Assembly: GCF_000022065.1 (NCBI RefSeq)
Contig: NC_011898.1
Coordinates: 781,501-845,500 of the forward strand
From: Ruminiclostridium cellulolyticum H10
GTDB lineage: Bacteria > Bacillota > Clostridia > Acetivibrionales > DSM-1351
Reading direction: 5' to 3'
DNA: 64,000 nucleotides
The notes below the pieces were generated by a model. It was not told where the DNA came from. It ran no database searches and saw only the letters and a list, made by a program, of their open reading frames with translations. Below, piece by piece: positions 8,964-17,287 of this stretch. Numbering within the stretch: the stretch's first letter is position 1; each line of letters starts with the position of its first letter. The translations under genes were made by a program, and so were the position numbers.

Positions 8964-10199
8964 ATGAAAAAACGAGTAGTTATAACAGGAGCAGGGGTAG
9001 TATCTTCACTTGGTTTTGGTTTGGATCAGTTTTGGGGTTCAATAAAAGAGGGAAAAAACGGAATTAGCGAAATGACCGGAATTGATGTTTCAGAGATGTC
9101 AACAAAGGTTGGTGCCGAGATAAAGGATTTTGATCCTACCTTATTTATTGATAAAAAAGAAGCCAGAAGAATGGACAGATACAATCAGTTCGCAATGGCT
9201 GCTTCTAAAATGGCGGTAGAAAATGCAAAGCTTGATTTGGATTCTTTGAATAAGGATAAATGCGGTGTTATTATAGGATCAGGTATAGGTGGAATAGGAA
9301 CATTTGAAGAGCAGCACAGTGTTTTACTTAACAAAGGACCGGGAAGAGTCAGTCCGTTTTTCATACCGATGATGATTTCTAATATGGCTTCCGGCCGTGT
9401 AGCGATTCAATACGGATTTATGGGCTTTAACGAATGTGTTGTAACAGCTTGTGCAACTTCAAATAATGCAATTGGTGATGCATTCAAGGTAATACAGCGA
9501 GGAGATGCGGATTTAATGCTCACAGGTGGTGCTGAGGCATCCTTAACAGCTATGAGTTTTGCGGGGTTCTGTAATATGGGTGCAATGAGTAAAAATCCTG
9601 ATCCTGCAACAGCCTCAAGACCATTTGATAAAGATAGAGACGGGTTTGTAATGGGTGAAGGTGCCGGAATTTTAGTGCTTGAGGAGTTAGAACATGCACT
9701 TAATAGAGGTGCGAACATACTGGCAGAAGTTGTCGGATACGGTTGTACCTGCGATGCTTACCACATAACTGCTCCTCATCCGGAAGGATTAGGAGGAATA
9801 AAGAGTATGCAGATGGCAATTAATGATGCAGGTATCAAGCCTGAGGAAGTTAATTACGTCAACGCTCATGGAACTTCTACCCCTTTAAATGATCCCGGTG
9901 AAGTACATGTTGTAAAAACAGTATTTGGCAGTCATGCCGATAATCTTGCAATGAGTTCAACCAAGTCAATGACAGGACACTTATTAGGTGCAGCAGGTGC
10001 AGTTGAAGCTATAATTACAGCAATGGCAATCCATGACAGCTTCCTGCCACCGACAATCAATGTTCAGAATCAGGACCCTGAATGTGATATTGATTGTGTA
10101 CCAAACAAGGGAAGACAAGCTGACATTAATTATGCACTTTCAAATGCACTTGGTTTCGGCGGTCACAATGCAACAATCTGTTTAAAGAAATATGAATAA
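8964..10199 (+). CDS. fabF: beta-ketoacyl-ACP synthase II
   Basis: FabF carries out elongation condensations and contributes to temperature adaptation of membrane lipids. The catalytic Cys is in [12 protein letters not shown], and the two active-site His are in [11 protein letters not shown] and [13 protein letters not shown]. The start ATG at 8964 fits GGAGG at 8950 better than the GTG at 8958. The encoded 411 residues is the usual length. It is the last gene of the fab cluster, followed by a strong hairpin terminator. Confidence 0.96.
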   Translation: MKKRVVITGAGVVSSLGFGLDQFWGSIKEGKNGISEMTGIDVSEMSTKVGAEIKDFDPTLFIDKKEARRMDRYNQFAMAASKMAVENAKLDLDSLNKDKCGVIIGSGIGGIGTFEEQHSVLLNKGPGRVSPFFIPMMISNMASGRVAIQYGFMGFNECVVTACATSNNAIGDAFKVIQRGDADLMLTGGAEASLTAMSFAGFCNMGAMSKNPDPATASRPFDKDRDGFVMGEGAGILVLEELEHALNRGANILAEVVGYGCTCDAYHITAPHPEGLGGIKSMQMAINDAGIKPEEVNYVNAHGTSTPLNDPGEVHVVKTVFGSHADNLAMSSTKSMTGHLLGAAGAVEAIITAMAIHDSFLPPTINVQNQDPECDIDCVPNKGRQADINYALSNALGFGGHNATICLKKYE

Positions 10200-10233
10200 T
10201 TACAAAGTGTTGATGATATTAATATAAAAGAGT

Positions 10234-10271
10234 AAAATAACAGGTGGGGTTTTCCCTCCTGTTATTTTTTT
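10234..10271 (+). terminator. intrinsic terminator after fabF
   Basis: An 11-bp stem (10234-10244 with 10258-10268) runs directly into a T-tract ending near 10271. Confidence 0.85.
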
Positions 10272-10275
10272 GAAG

Positions 10276-10304
10276 TTGAACTAAATTTATTATAAACTTA
10301 ATAT
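10276..10304 (+). promoter_or_regulatory. sigma-A-type promoter for rnc
   Basis: TTGAAC at 10276-10281 and TAATAT at 10299-10304 are 17 bp apart. They begin right after the fabF terminator and 29 bp before the rnc start. Confidence 0.55.
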
Positions 10305-10332
10305 GATTTAAAGCGTTACTGGAGGATTAAAA

Positions 10333-11043
10333 ATGGCAGAAATTCGTTATGATAATAGAATATCTGAACTTGAAGATATTATAGGATACACTTTTAAAAA
10401 TAAAGATATTATTTTTGCTGCTGTTACCCACAGCTCATATGCAAATGAAAAGAAGTCAAGGAAGTTGAAATATAATGAGAGACTTGAATTCCTTGGAGAT
10501 TCGGTCCTAGGCCTTACAATAAGTGAATATTTATTCCAGAAAAAGCCAAACCTACCTGAGGGGGAATTGTCAGTAACAAGAGCTAAAATTGTATGTGAAA
10601 ACTCATTATCCCAGTGTGCTACTGACATAGGTCTTGGAAAATATCTATTACTCGGAAAGGGAGAAGAACTGTCAGGGGGCAGAGAAAAGATTTCTTTGCT
10701 TTCAGATGCATTTGAGGCATTGATAGGTGCACTATACATTGACGGTGGGTTTGAAACTGCCAAATCATTTATTTACAGATATATGGATAAAATCATAAAG
10801 TCATGTATTGAAGGCAAACTGTTTTACGATTATAAGACGCAGCTGCAGGAATTGGTTCAGCAAAACGGAGAACAACAGATTACTTATAGTGTTACCGACC
10901 AATTTGGCCCTGACCATAACAAGACATTTATTACAGAAGTAAAGATAAATGGTGCTATTCAGGGGCGGGGAAAAGGACATTCTAAAAAAGAAGCTGAACA
11001 AAATGCTGCAAAGAATGCCTTAAATAATCTAAAAACAAATTAG
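10333..11043 (+). CDS. rnc: ribonuclease III
   Basis: RNase III cuts double-stranded RNA in rRNA precursors and structured mRNAs. The N-terminal nuclease domain has the signature ERLEFLGDSVLGL with the catalytic acidic residues, and a second acidic motif SDAFEALIGALYIDGG. A C-terminal double-stranded RNA binding domain covers roughly residues 160-233 (YKTQLQELVQ through KKEAEQNAAKNAL). The 236-residue length is standard. The ATG has TGGAGG upstream. In many Firmicutes rnc is followed directly by smc and ftsY. Here only the radical SAM gene follows and smc lies 7.5 kb further on. Confidence 0.96.
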   Translation: MAEIRYDNRISELEDIIGYTFKNKDIIFAAVTHSSYANEKKSRKLKYNERLEFLGDSVLGLTISEYLFQKKPNLPEGELSVTRAKIVCENSLSQCATDIGLGKYLLLGKGEELSGGREKISLLSDAFEALIGALYIDGGFETAKSFIYRYMDKIIKSCIEGKLFYDYKTQLQELVQQNGEQQITYSVTDQFGPDHNKTFITEVKINGAIQGRGKGHSKKEAEQNAAKNALNNLKTN

Positions 11044-11062
11044 TCTGAAGGAGTGTTTATAC

Positions 11063-12073
11063 ATTAAAAAGCATATAGTAATTCCCATATTTGTACCACA
11101 TAAAGGTTGTCCCTTTGATTGTATTTTCTGTAATCAGAAAATTATAAGCGGGCAAATACATGAGTCCAGTGAAGAAGAGATTCGCAGTACTATTGAGAGC
11201 CATCTTGAAACCAGTGGTGATGCTTATGTTGAAATCGGTTTCTACGGCGGCAGCTTTACCGGCATTTCATTAAGTGAGCAGGAATGGTATCTCAAGATTG
11301 GATACAGTTACATTAAAGATGGAAAGGTAAAGCAGATAAGGCTTTCTACCAGACCTGACTATATAAATCCGACAATATTGGATTTGCTTGAAAGATACGG
11401 TGTAAAAACCATAGAATTAGGTGTTCAAAGTTTGGACTACGATGTATTAAAATGCACTAACAGGGGACATGGCATAGAAGAGGTACTAAATGCTGCAATG
11501 ATGATTAAGGACAGAGGTTTTTCACTAGGTATTCAAACAATGATAGGTCTTCCCGGGGATACCAGGGCAAAAGCTGTTGCAACTGCTAAAAAGGTTGTGG
11601 AACTGTCTCCCAATATAGTAAGGATTTATCCTACACTTGTTATAAAGAATACTTTTTTACAAAAACTGTATTACGACGGGCGGTATCAACCACTGACAAT
11701 CGAAGAGGCTGTGGATATTTCTGCTGAATTACTGGATATATATGAAAAACACAGAATCAATGTTATTAGGATAGGCCTACAGCCCACAGACAATATCAGT
11801 GAATCTGGAGAGATTGTAGCTGGGCCTTTTCATCCTGCTTTCAGACAACTTGTGGAATCAAGACTTGCTCTTACAAGAATGCGACAATATATAATAGATT
11901 ACGGGCTGGATAAATTATCGGACATCGTTATTGAGTGTAATCCTAAATTAGTTTCAAATATTATAGGTCAAAAAAGAATGAATATCCATACCCTTAAAAA
12001 CGAGTTTAATTTTAAAAATATACGGATTATGGAGAAGCTTAATGTCGAAAAATTCCTTATTATGGCAACCTGA
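11063..12073 (+). CDS. radical SAM protein (Elp3/YhcC-like), probable ATT start
   Basis: This is a radical SAM protein with the cluster motif C16-x3-C20-x2-C23 (GCPFDCIFCNQ), a Y-G-G-S-F-T SAM-binding segment and a C-terminal extension of the Elp3/coproporphyrinogen-oxidase-like group. Its substrate is unknown. Clostridial homologues commonly start M-K-x-x-x-I-P-I-F-V-P-H. That sequence is encoded here from an ATT codon at 11063, with AAGGAG at 11048-11053 giving 9-nt spacing. From the upstream in-frame stop (TAA, 11030) there is no ATG, GTG or TTG until after 11370, well past the Cys motif, so a canonical start would remove the catalytic site. The ATT start gives 336 residues. The gene follows rnc by 19 bp. 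Confidence 0.85.
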   Translation: MKKHIVIPIFVPHKGCPFDCIFCNQKIISGQIHESSEEEIRSTIESHLETSGDAYVEIGFYGGSFTGISLSEQEWYLKIGYSYIKDGKVKQIRLSTRPDYINPTILDLLERYGVKTIELGVQSLDYDVLKCTNRGHGIEEVLNAAMMIKDRGFSLGIQTMIGLPGDTRAKAVATAKKVVELSPNIVRIYPTLVIKNTFLQKLYYDGRYQPLTIEEAVDISAELLDIYEKHRINVIRIGLQPTDNISESGEIVAGPFHPAFRQLVESRLALTRMRQYIIDYGLDKLSDIVIECNPKLVSNIIGQKRMNIHTLKNEFNFKNIRIMEKLNVEKFLIMAT

Positions 12074-12113
12074 ATAAAAATTTAAAAATTTTTAAAAATT
12101 TTAAATGTAAAAA

Positions 12114-12140
12114 GCAGGAATTGAATGAAATATATAGAAT
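12114..12140 (+). promoter_or_regulatory. sigma-H-type promoter for spoVS
   Basis: GCAGGAATT at 12114-12122 fully matches the sigma-H -35 consensus RNAGGAWWW. ATAGAAT at 12134-12140 matches the -10 RNNGAAT after an 11-bp spacer. spoVS is sigma-H dependent in Bacillus subtilis, which fits. Confidence 0.7.
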
Positions 12141-12207
12141 AGATATAATACAATTATATTTTATTTTTTTGCTTTTTTTAAAGCATTTTTTTAGGAGGAT
12201 GTATAAT

Positions 12208-12468
12208 ATGGAAGTACTAAAGGTTTCAGCTAATTCACAACCCAAATCAGTCGCTGGAGCATTGGCTGCAGTGTTACGGGACAACAATTATGCAGAGATT
12301 CAGGCAGTAGGAGCCGGAGCAGTAAATCAGGCAGTTAAGGCAATAGCGATAACAAGAGGTTTTGTAGCACCAAACGGAATTGACCTTGTGGCAGTTCCTG
12401 CATTTGCTGAAGTGAATATCGATGGAGAAGAAAGAACAGCTATTAAATTCTACATACAACCTCGATAA
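12208..12468 (+). CDS. spoVS: stage V sporulation protein S
   Basis: SpoVS is a small Alba-like protein that affects septation, coat assembly and spore maturation. The 86-residue product is almost entirely family sequence (MEVLKVSANSQPKSVAGAL, then QAVGAGAVNQAVKAIAI). The ATG at 12208 is set by TAGGAGG at 12192-12198. An upstream in-frame start at 12121 would add a hydrophobic, AT-rich stretch unrelated to the family, so it is rejected. It has its own sigma-H-type promoter and a downstream terminator and is likely monocistronic. Confidence 0.96.
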   Translation: MEVLKVSANSQPKSVAGALAAVLRDNNYAEIQAVGAGAVNQAVKAIAITRGFVAPNGIDLVAVPAFAEVNIDGEERTAIKFYIQPR

Positions 12469-12484
12469 TTCAGTTTATTGAAAT

Positions 12485-12517
12485 GAAAGGCTCGCTTATA
12501 CAGCGGGCCTTTTTTTA
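12485..12517. terminator. terminator between convergent spoVS and sod
   Basis: A stem of the form aaggc-cgc/gcg-gcctt is followed by a T7 tract on the plus strand. The A-run on the left may make it act in both directions. Confidence 0.7.
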
Positions 12518-13186
12518 TGACATTTTAAATCTCATAGAATTTATTGTAGTCAACGGTAATTGACCGTTGGAGGCTAAAATCAGCCTGTTTTCCACCTCAT
12601 TCCAGTTTACGATTCCCCACCAGGAATCAATGAACTTCTTACGTTCATTCTGGTAGTCCAGATAGTAGGCGTGTTCCCATACATCACAAACTAAAACCGG
12701 TATACCTCCCCATTGAGTACGATTCTGATGCTTTTCGGCCTGAAGGATTTCAAGTCTTCCCCACGCAGGCTGCCAAATAAGAATAGCCCATCCTGAACCT
12801 TCTACTTTTTCAGCTGCACTTGTGAATTGTTCCCTAAAGGCACTAAAATTTCCGAAATAATTATTGATATGATTAATGGTTTGCGTACCTGGATTTCCCC
12901 CCATACCAGGTGGTGCCATAACTGTCCAGAAAATACTATGCAGAATATGGCCTGAACCATTAAATGCCAGTTCATTTTCCCAGTATTTTATGTATTCATA
13001 ATCATTCCTTTTTCTGACATCTGAAAGACTGACTTCAGTCTTATTTAGTCCGTCTACATAGGCTTTATGGTGTTTATCATGGTGTATTCTTAATGTTCTT
13101 TGACTTATTACAGGTTCAAGTGCATTGTAGGAATATGGCAGAGGCGGTAATTGGTGCTGCCCTATCGGAGCATAGTTGTAGTTCAT
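12515..13186 (-). CDS. iron/manganese superoxide dismutase, possibly spore-associated
   Basis: This protein converts superoxide to peroxide and oxygen. The metal ligands of Fe/Mn SOD are visible: His35 in IHHDKHH, a His in HILHSIFW, and the Asp and His of DVWEHAYY. At 223 residues it carries a short N-terminal extension (about 12 residues) before the canonical LPPLPY start. It lies next to a coat F gene on the same strand. In spore formers a SOD of this type is found on the spore surface, so a coat role is plausible but inferred. The distant Shine-Dalgarno (GGGAG about 14 nt before ATG) is weak. No SOD would be expected in the central metabolism of a strict anaerobe. Confidence 0.9.
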   Translation of the reverse strand: MNYNYAPIGQHQLPPLPYSYNALEPVISQRTLRIHHDKHHKAYVDGLNKTEVSLSDVRKRNDYEYIKYWENELAFNGSGHILHSIFWTVMAPPGMGGNPGTQTINHINNYFGNFSAFREQFTSAAEKVEGSGWAILIWQPAWGRLEILQAEKHQNRTQWGGIPVLVCDVWEHAYYLDYQNERKKFIDSWWGIVNWNEVENRLILASNGQLPLTTINSMRFKMS

Positions 13187-13247
13187 AAGTAATATTTACT
13201 CCCGAAAAGTATGCTATGTTATTATATTCAGCCGCTGTAAAAATGTG

Positions 13248-13298
13248 CAACAAAATAAGCTTACGCGTGGTATGTAAAACATCCTGCGTAAGCTATTA
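13248..13298 (-). terminator. terminator after coat F gene
   Basis: A perfect 9-bp stem (13258-13266 with 13286-13294) is followed on the minus strand by TTATTTTGTT. It separates the coat F gene from sod. Confidence 0.65.
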
Positions 13299-13306
13299 TA
13301 CTAGAA

Positions 13307-13876
13307 TCAGTGTATTGTTTCTAAATTGCCTTGTTCAACTGTGTTATACATATTTCCCAGCTTTTCCATGGTTTCTGCCGGGGCAGCTTCCAGGGGATAG
13401 TAGCCTTTTTGAACCATCCATTGCCATATATCATACGCATGGTGTGAGCTCATTTTAAAAGCATCTTCCAAGAACATTCTGATTTCAGGATTACTTGCTT
13501 CCATCGCTGCCCAGGCATATTCTCTACCTGCACGCTTCAGAGTAAGAAGATAGGATGTTGCAATCTCACGGTCATTTAGTTCCTGTAAATCGGTTCTTGG
13601 AGTAACTGGAAGAGTATTTGTTTCAGAATTAGTATAATTTTGGATAATATTTGTTATGGGGGGAATAGGCAGGCCGGTTTTTGCTCCGGAAGTTCTGCTT
13701 AGGTACTCTACCTTTGTATTGTAATCTTTAATATGGTATGGTAAATGCTTTTGAATTAACGATTTTAGTTCATTATCCTGAACGGAGTTTAGAAATAAAG
13801 CCATATTTGTAATGGAATTTACACAACTTGTAGTAAGTTCTCTTAAATCATTTACTTCATGAGATGCTAATTGCAT
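13307..13876 (-). CDS. coat F domain spore coat protein
   Basis: The 189-residue protein has the alpha-helical, ferritin-like arrangement of the CotF family. Two homologous helical segments begin with L-N-D-R-E-I-A-T-S-Y-L and the N-terminal L-A-S-H-E-V-N-D-L-R-E. The usual Q-K-G-Y-Y-P-L motif ends the second. It has no catalytic motif. Its expected location is the spore coat or forespore. The ATG is preceded by AAGGAGG on the minus strand. It is transcribed toward sod and is flanked by the IS110 element upstream. Confidence 0.85.
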   Translation of the reverse strand: MQLASHEVNDLRELTTSCVNSITNMALFLNSVQDNELKSLIQKHLPYHIKDYNTKVEYLSRTSGAKTGLPIPPITNIIQNYTNSETNTLPVTPRTDLQELNDREIATSYLLTLKRAGREYAWAAMEASNPEIRMFLEDAFKMSSHHAYDIWQWMVQKGYYPLEAAPAETMEKLGNMYNTVEQGNLETIH

Positions 13877-14003
13877 ATTTATTCCTCCTTATAATATCTT
13901 TCATTTACTCGTATTATCTCGCTTAATCTTAGAATTTCATATCAACCCGAGAGCGTTATTTGGACAAATATTCTGTATTAGTATAATACTGGATTATACT
14001 GGT

Positions 14004-14016
14004 TAGCCTTCGGCTA
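14004..14016. other. compact hairpin near the outer edge of the IS110 3' flank
   Basis: A 5-bp stem, tagcc at 14004-14008 with ggcta at 14012-14016, encloses a three-base loop. It lies about 310 bp from the transposase stop codon and may mark the element boundary or end of its non-coding RNA. Confidence 0.4.
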
Positions 14017-14086
14017 GACTGCGCTTGTTTTTTGCTATCACGCCAATGGCTTCCACATGTCTCTGGCGACAAACCTCCTATGTCTC

Positions 14087-14170
14087 ACTGGGTCATGCCC
14101 TAAATTCCTTCGTCCTGTCTTGTCCAGAGGTGGAATGTCAGTCATGCTCCTAAACTGGGTCGTGCCCTAA
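14087..14170. repeat. 17-bp direct repeat in IS110 non-coding flank
   Basis: actgggtcatgccctaa at 14087-14103 recurs at 14154-14170 with one change (a to g). The repeat lies in the non-coding region downstream of the transposase. Paired similar segments would suit the two loops of a bridge RNA, but that is inference. Confidence 0.6.
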
Positions 14171-14325
14171 TGGAAAATATTCAACCTGACTATCCCGGCT
14201 CTCAATTGTCAATGCTCTTCTAAAACTAATCGATACACTTTAAACATCACTTTTTCTTACCATATATCCGTTACTCGCAGTCATTGGTTTCAGATTCTTT
14301 ATGGCATAGTCCTCAAATCAGTAGG

Positions 14326-15609
14326 CTATGCTGCCTTCATCATTGGTCTTTTAATATCGTTCATCATCTTTTCAGCATCATAGTGGCTACCTGTTTTTAG
14401 TATTGCATAAAATACTCTTATCAACTTGCCGCATAAGGCTACTATTGACTGCATTTTCTTAAGTGGCTTGTTATCTCTATTAATGTAGTATAGGTGCAAC
14501 TGCCTAAATTCAGGGTTTCTAGCTACTAATGGCAATACTGCTTGAAATATGGCATATCTGCCGTCAGAGCGTCCCCTTCTGGTTATTGTTGTTTTGCCTT
14601 GATGCTTGCCAGAGCTGTTTTCTCTTAGGTTTAACCCAAATAGTTTTACTATTTGCTCTGGAGCATCAAATCTACTAATATCTCCTACAGCACCTAAGAA
14701 CCCTGCCACAGCTACAATTCCTATTCCTTTTATACCTAAAAGCATACTTGCACTCGGAATTTCTTTTACTTGTGCTTCTACTTTTTGCATTATCAGCTCA
14801 AGCCTGTGACCATGAATCATATATTCGTCTAGAAGAGTTTCAATCTCCAGAACTGCTGATTCCAGACCATGCTTTAGTCCAATGGATTCTTCTGCTGCTT
14901 TTATGAGCTTCTGGGCATGTTTATGTCCAACCGCTCTTTTGACTTCCTCTTTCCATGTTGCTACTATTTTTTCCTCACCTGTTTTAATTACTGCCTGTGG
15001 AGTAGGAAAATGCTTCAGTGTAAGCAACGCCGCCTTTCCAGTCCATTTCTTGAAAACAGTACTAAACTCAGGAAAGTATATTGCTAACCATCGTTTTACT
15101 CTATTTTGTATGCTAATCAACTGCACAACATTTTGCCTGCGTAATTCCATCAGATTTCTTATTTCTCGATATACACCTTCAGGCATGTACGGTATTAGAT
15201 ATCTTCCGTCCTTGACTAGCATTGCAATCGTTTTTGGATCTTTACGGTCATGCTTGCTTGGGGTGTTATCATCTAGTTCCTTTGAGCGTTTTACATGGTA
15301 AGGATTAACCATACCAAACTCTACACCCATGTTCTGCAAGTGACTTCCAAACCCCTACCAGTAATGCCCGGTGGGCTCCATTCCTACGAATGTTTTTGTC
15401 TTTTGATTTCTCTTCATCAGGTCTGTAACCCAAATATCAAAGGCATTGAAACCCTCTCTTGTATTCTCAAACCTAAATGCTCTTTTAGAAAATTCAAATC
15501 CTCTGAAATCAAAAGCCCTGGCGAAGTGGACCTCGCTACCGATATCTACTCCAACCACCATTGTTTCAGGTGTGATTTTCATTAACTTATTGTTTTGTGT
15601 ACAATTCAT
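14326..15609 (-). pseudogene. IS110-family transposase interrupted by an in-frame amber stop
   Basis: IS110 recombinases use an N-terminal RuvC-like DEDD domain and a C-terminal domain with a catalytic Ser. The N-terminal part (15609 to 15355) shows VGVDIGSE and GMEPTGHYW. Reading continues in the same frame after a TAG at 15357-15355 into the rest, with VNPYHVKRSKELDD, HDRKDPKTIAML and a C-terminal IKGIGIVAVAGFLGAVGD and ENSSGKHQGKTTITRRGR. No base is gained or lost, so a single substitution explains the break. Start ATG at 15609 follows GGAGGG. The total is 428 codons with stop, a normal length. Either a recent pseudogene or stop read-through is possible. Confidence 0.88.
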
Positions 15610-15651
15610 ATTAGTTACCCTCCGTTTATTTGATTTGTGCCTTCATTTGTG

Positions 15652-15767
15652 GTGTTCAGCACATTTCATATTTTACGTGAGGGTATTAATTTTTTCAAAG
15701 ACCATTTTTCTTACTTACAGGAATGCTCCTAAGTGATTATTTTTTAGTCAGAAATGTGCTGAAACAC
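15652..15767. repeat. 16-bp inverted repeat upstream of the IS110 transposase
   Basis: gtgttcagcacatttc (15652-15667) is the reverse complement of 15751-15767 except for one extra base. The arms are 83 bp apart and lie 43 bp or more upstream of the transposase start. They could be part of an element end, a folded RNA or an older small element. Confidence 0.55.
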
Positions 15768-15828
15768 ATATTTATTCTTACCGCTGTTTTTATAATTATT
15801 CGATAATAAATTTTGAAATTATAGTTAT

Positions 15829-15868
15829 GAAAAAAGACAGCCTTGTTTTGTCAAGGCTGCCTTTTTTA
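15829..15868 (-). terminator. terminator after the Gly/Arg-rich small gene
   Basis: The stem agccttg/caaggct with flanking A6 and T6 tracts lies 11 bp beyond the minus-strand gene at 15879. The symmetry of the tracts could let it work on both strands. Confidence 0.8.
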
Positions 15869-15878
15869 GGTTAATGGT

Positions 15879-16292
15879 TTAGTAACCGAATCCCCATGGG
15901 TGAAATGGAGGGCGTCGTCGATCAAAAAGACTTCTCAATAAAAGAATTGTGATCAAATCCCTTCTAAAACGTCTTCTTCCGCCGCCCAGACCTCCGAAAG
16001 CAAACTGACGGTCGTCACATTGGTCAAAATCCTGATAGTCCATATCAACATCTGCACCAACCCTATTGTCGATATCATCAACCATGGATTCCAGCATCTG
16101 ACGGCTAGGGTTAAACATTGGACCGTGTTGTGCACACATTCTGTCACACATACGTTCAACTTCAGGCATTATTATAACGTAGCATCTGGGAAACATGTTT
16201 TGTAGATGTTCATGAGGCATCTCCATCATGGGAGAATACTGCTGAGGCATGTTCATCATTTGCATATAATTTTTACAACTCCAATCTTGCAT
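15879..16292 (-). CDS. small Met- and Arg/Gly-rich protein, possibly spore-related
   Basis: I do not recognise this family. The 137-residue product starts M-Q-D-W-S-C-K-N-Y at the ATG 16292, set by AAAGGAGG on the minus strand. A longer in-frame start at 16334 lacks a ribosome site. The N-terminal half is rich in Met, Pro, Gln and Cys (MNMPQQYSPMMEMPHEH) and has a C-D-R-M-C-A-Q-H segment. The middle is acidic (DVDMDYQDFDQCDD). The C-terminus is Gly/Arg/Phe-rich (GGLGGGRRRFRRD) and ends HPWGFGY. Such biased composition is common in spore coat or surface proteins, and coat F and spoVS are nearby, but the function is inference. Confidence 0.7.
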   Translation of the reverse strand: MQDWSCKNYMQMMNMPQQYSPMMEMPHEHLQNMFPRCYVIIMPEVERMCDRMCAQHGPMFNPSRQMLESMVDDIDNRVGADVDMDYQDFDQCDDRQFAFGGLGGGRRRFRRDLITILLLRSLFDRRRPPFHPWGFGY

Positions 16293-16401
16293 AAAGACCT
16301 CCTTTAAAAAATAACTCCAGTATATTTTATGCAAATTTATCCACCTGGTTACATTTTTAAAATATTACGTAAATTAATCGGGAAATAACAGTTCGATTTT
16401 A

Positions 16402-16430
16402 TTGACACTCCAAAAACAGAAATATATACT
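16402..16430 (+). promoter_or_regulatory. strong sigma-A-type promoter
   Basis: A consensus TTGACA at 16402-16407 is followed after exactly 17 bp by TATACT at 16425-16430. It would give an 85-nt leader for the nitroreductase gene. Confidence 0.75.
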
Positions 16431-16522
16431 GAAAGCTGTAAATATACTTAATTTAGGATGAACTAACCGGATATTCATGGGAAAAAATATTATATATTCA
16501 ATAAGTAGGGAGGATAAATTGT

Positions 16523-17287
16523 ATGATTCACGAAGAACTGTATAAAACGATTTTTACCAGACGTTCTATTAGAAAATACGATATGACACCGCTGCCGGAA
16601 CAAAAATTACAAGAAATCAAGAACTTTGCTGATAATACAAAAAAATTGGTACCGGGTATAAAGTGCGAAATTTGTTTTCTTGATAAAGAAAATGTAAAAA
16701 ATATATTTCCTATAAAGGCACCCCATTATATTTCAATCTATTCCGAAAAAAAAGAGGGATATTTAATGAATGTGGGTTTTATGCTGCAGCAGGTAGATTT
16801 GTTTCTTTCAGCAAACAATTTAGTAAGCTGCTGGTTGGGTATAGCAAAGCCGTCAAAAGAAGTTCCGACTTCAAATAACGATATGGAATTTGTAATTATG
16901 CTTGCCTTCGGCAATACACATGAGAAGCTGCATAGGGCGGATACTTCGGAATTTAAACGGAAGGGCATTTCAGAAATAACATCAATTACCGGGGCAGACG
17001 AATTGCTGGAAGCGGCGAGACTTGCACCTTCAGCATCCAATTCTCAGCCTTGGTATTTCAGCGGAGACCAAAATGAAATAATTATTAGCCGTGAAAAGCT
17101 TAGTTTTTTGAAAGCTCCTATTTTTAATAGAATAAACCAGATCGATATGGGGATTGCTTTATGCCATTTATGGCTTTCAATTGAGCATCAGGGAAAAACA
17201 GCATATTTTGATTATACAAAGTCAAATGCCCCCAAAGGATATGAATTTATGTTAAAAGTTAAAGTTGGGGGTGGTAAATCATGTTAA
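16523..17287 (+). CDS. nitroreductase-family flavoprotein (putative)
   Basis: This is a predicted FMN-dependent NAD(P)H oxidoreductase of the nitroreductase superfamily. It starts with the FMN-phosphate-binding signature T-R-R-S-I-R-K-Y-D. The second half contains E-A-A-R-L-A-P-S-A-S-N-S-Q-P-W, the usual second FMN contact, and ends with repeated hydrophobic and Gly-rich segments. At 254 residues it belongs to the longer, tandem-half type annotated as putative TM nitroreductase. The true substrate is unknown. It overlaps the aldo/keto reductase gene by 7 bp, so both are translationally coupled and may act on one substrate. Confidence 0.85.
   Translation: MIHEELYKTIFTRRSIRKYDMTPLPEQKLQEIKNFADNTKKLVPGIKCEICFLDKENVKNIFPIKAPHYISIYSEKKEGYLMNVGFMLQQVDLFLSANNLVSCWLGIAKPSKEVPTSNNDMEFVIMLAFGNTHEKLHRADTSEFKRKGISEITSITGADELLEAARLAPSASNSQPWYFSGDQNEIIISREKLSFLKAPIFNRINQIDMGIALCHLWLSIEHQGKTAYFDYTKSNAPKGYEFMLKVKVGGGKSC

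Larger units (their letters stand above)
13975..15780 (-). mobile_element. IS110-family insertion sequence (approximate limits)
   Basis: The element consists of a DEDD-type transposase on the minus strand with about 350 bp of structured non-coding DNA downstream (13975-14325) and about 170 bp upstream (15610-15780). IS110 elements lack clear terminal inverted repeats and leave no long target duplication, so the ends cannot be fixed by eye. The limits given are where coding and promoter sequence of the neighbours seems to stop. Comparison with an empty site in a relative would define them. Confidence 0.65.

Noticed and set aside
11378-12073. TTG start for the radical SAM gene
   Set aside because: It has no Shine-Dalgarno and would delete the cluster-binding cysteines encoded upstream in the same frame.
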